5,527 nucleotides of DNA from positions 1 through 5,527 of the forward strand of contig NZ_CAUEQY010000058.1 of the NCBI RefSeq assembly GCF_959020145.1, read 5' to 3'. The DNA is from an uncultured Bifidobacterium sp. Its GTDB lineage: Bacteria > Actinomycetota > Actinomycetes > Actinomycetales > Bifidobacteriaceae. The position numbers were made by a program, and so were the translations under genes. Each line of letters starts with the position of its first letter. Within the stretch, counting starts at the first letter, position 1. Below the pieces are notes generated by a model. It saw nothing but the letters and a program-made list of their open reading frames with translations, searched no databases and was not told where the DNA came from. This document shows, in pieces, positions 5,497-5,527 of the stretch.

Positions 5497-5527
5497 GGTG
5501 GTTTTCTCTCCACCGGGGTTTCTTTTT
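5493..5527 (+). terminator. Strong Rho-independent terminator
   Basis: CCCCGGTGG (5493-5501) pairs perfectly with CCACCGGGG (5510-5518) around the 8-base loop TTTTCTCT. TTTCTTTTT follows to the window end. The tail exists only on the plus strand, so it ends plus-strand transcription: the antiporter mRNA, a small RNA starting near 5417, or both. Confidence 0.92.

Larger units (their letters stand above)
5417..5527 (+). ncRNA. Candidate small RNA ending in an intrinsic terminator
   Basis: If transcription starts just after the TATATA box, the RNA would be about 110 bases and fully structured. Stem GTCAGC/GCCGAC (5417-5434) has one mismatch and the loop AAAAGA. Stem GGAAC/GTTCC (5437-5454) has an 8-base loop. 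A single-stranded 31-base C/U tract follows (5466-5496), then the terminator. The tract contains CTCCTTT, complementary to AAAGGAG Shine-Dalgarno sites. This layout is typical of bacterial regulatory RNAs. I do not recognise the family; tmRNA, RNase P RNA and SRP RNA hallmarks are absent. It could instead be the last part of the antiporter mRNA, or a leader of a gene beyond the window. Confidence 0.3.

Noticed and set aside
5415..5527. Short open frame starting ATG at 5415 (MSAKEPTRNP...) running off the window
   Set aside because: GGAG touches the ATG with no spacing, the frame runs straight through the terminator stem and T-tract, and the product is not recognisable. A leader peptide remains possible but is unsupported.
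5179..5527. tmRNA, RNase P RNA, SRP RNA or tRNA in the right-hand gap
   Set aside because: I looked for the RNase P GAGGAAAGTC element, the SRP loop, a tmRNA tag frame with a tRNA-like end and the tRNA T-loop GTTCRA context, and saw none in a fitting arrangement.

Overview
The window reads as a chromosomal segment of a bifidobacterium or close relative. The evidence is high but not extreme GC in the genes, actinobacterial-style codon use, an intracellular GH36 alpha-galactosidase of the type bifidobacteria use on plant oligosaccharides, and a TANNNT-7-nt-ATG arrangement typical of leaderless actinobacterial genes. The genus call is recognition plus inference; I cannot fix the species.

Layout. 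(1) Bases 1-2312, minus strand: an almost complete alpha-galactosidase gene (aga), 770 codons inside the window; the next two bases are TA, so the stop codon probably straddles the left edge. (2) Bases 2313-2546: an AT-richer regulatory gap upstream of aga. It holds two inverted repeats of one pattern, TTGCGA-N8-TCGCAA, with centres 104 bp apart. It also holds two single half-sites, a TTACGTAA / GTAA-N3-TTAC element and a probable ribosome-binding site. (3) Bases 2547-2996, minus strand: tadA, the tRNA adenosine-34 deaminase, apparently transcribed as a leaderless mRNA. (4) Bases 2997-3105: a short divergent promoter region. (5) Bases 3106-5178, plus strand: a 690-residue CPA1-family Na+/H+ antiporter with a long basic, helical cytoplasmic tail, starting at TTG behind a strong Shine-Dalgarno. 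(6) Bases 5179-5527: 349 bases without a convincing protein gene. They hold several small hairpins, a possible promoter, a 31-nt all-pyrimidine tract and a very strong intrinsic terminator. The last ~110 bases look like a small-RNA gene, or else the end of the antiporter transcript.

Functionally the three genes are not one pathway. aga is catabolic and probably controlled by sugar availability through the repeated operator. tadA is housekeeping (wobble decoding) and the antiporter handles pH and sodium. tadA and aga share a strand, but the 234-bp operator-rich gap indicates separate control. No mobile element, CRISPR array, tRNA or rRNA was seen. The most interesting structures are the twin operator array before aga and the candidate small RNA at the right edge.
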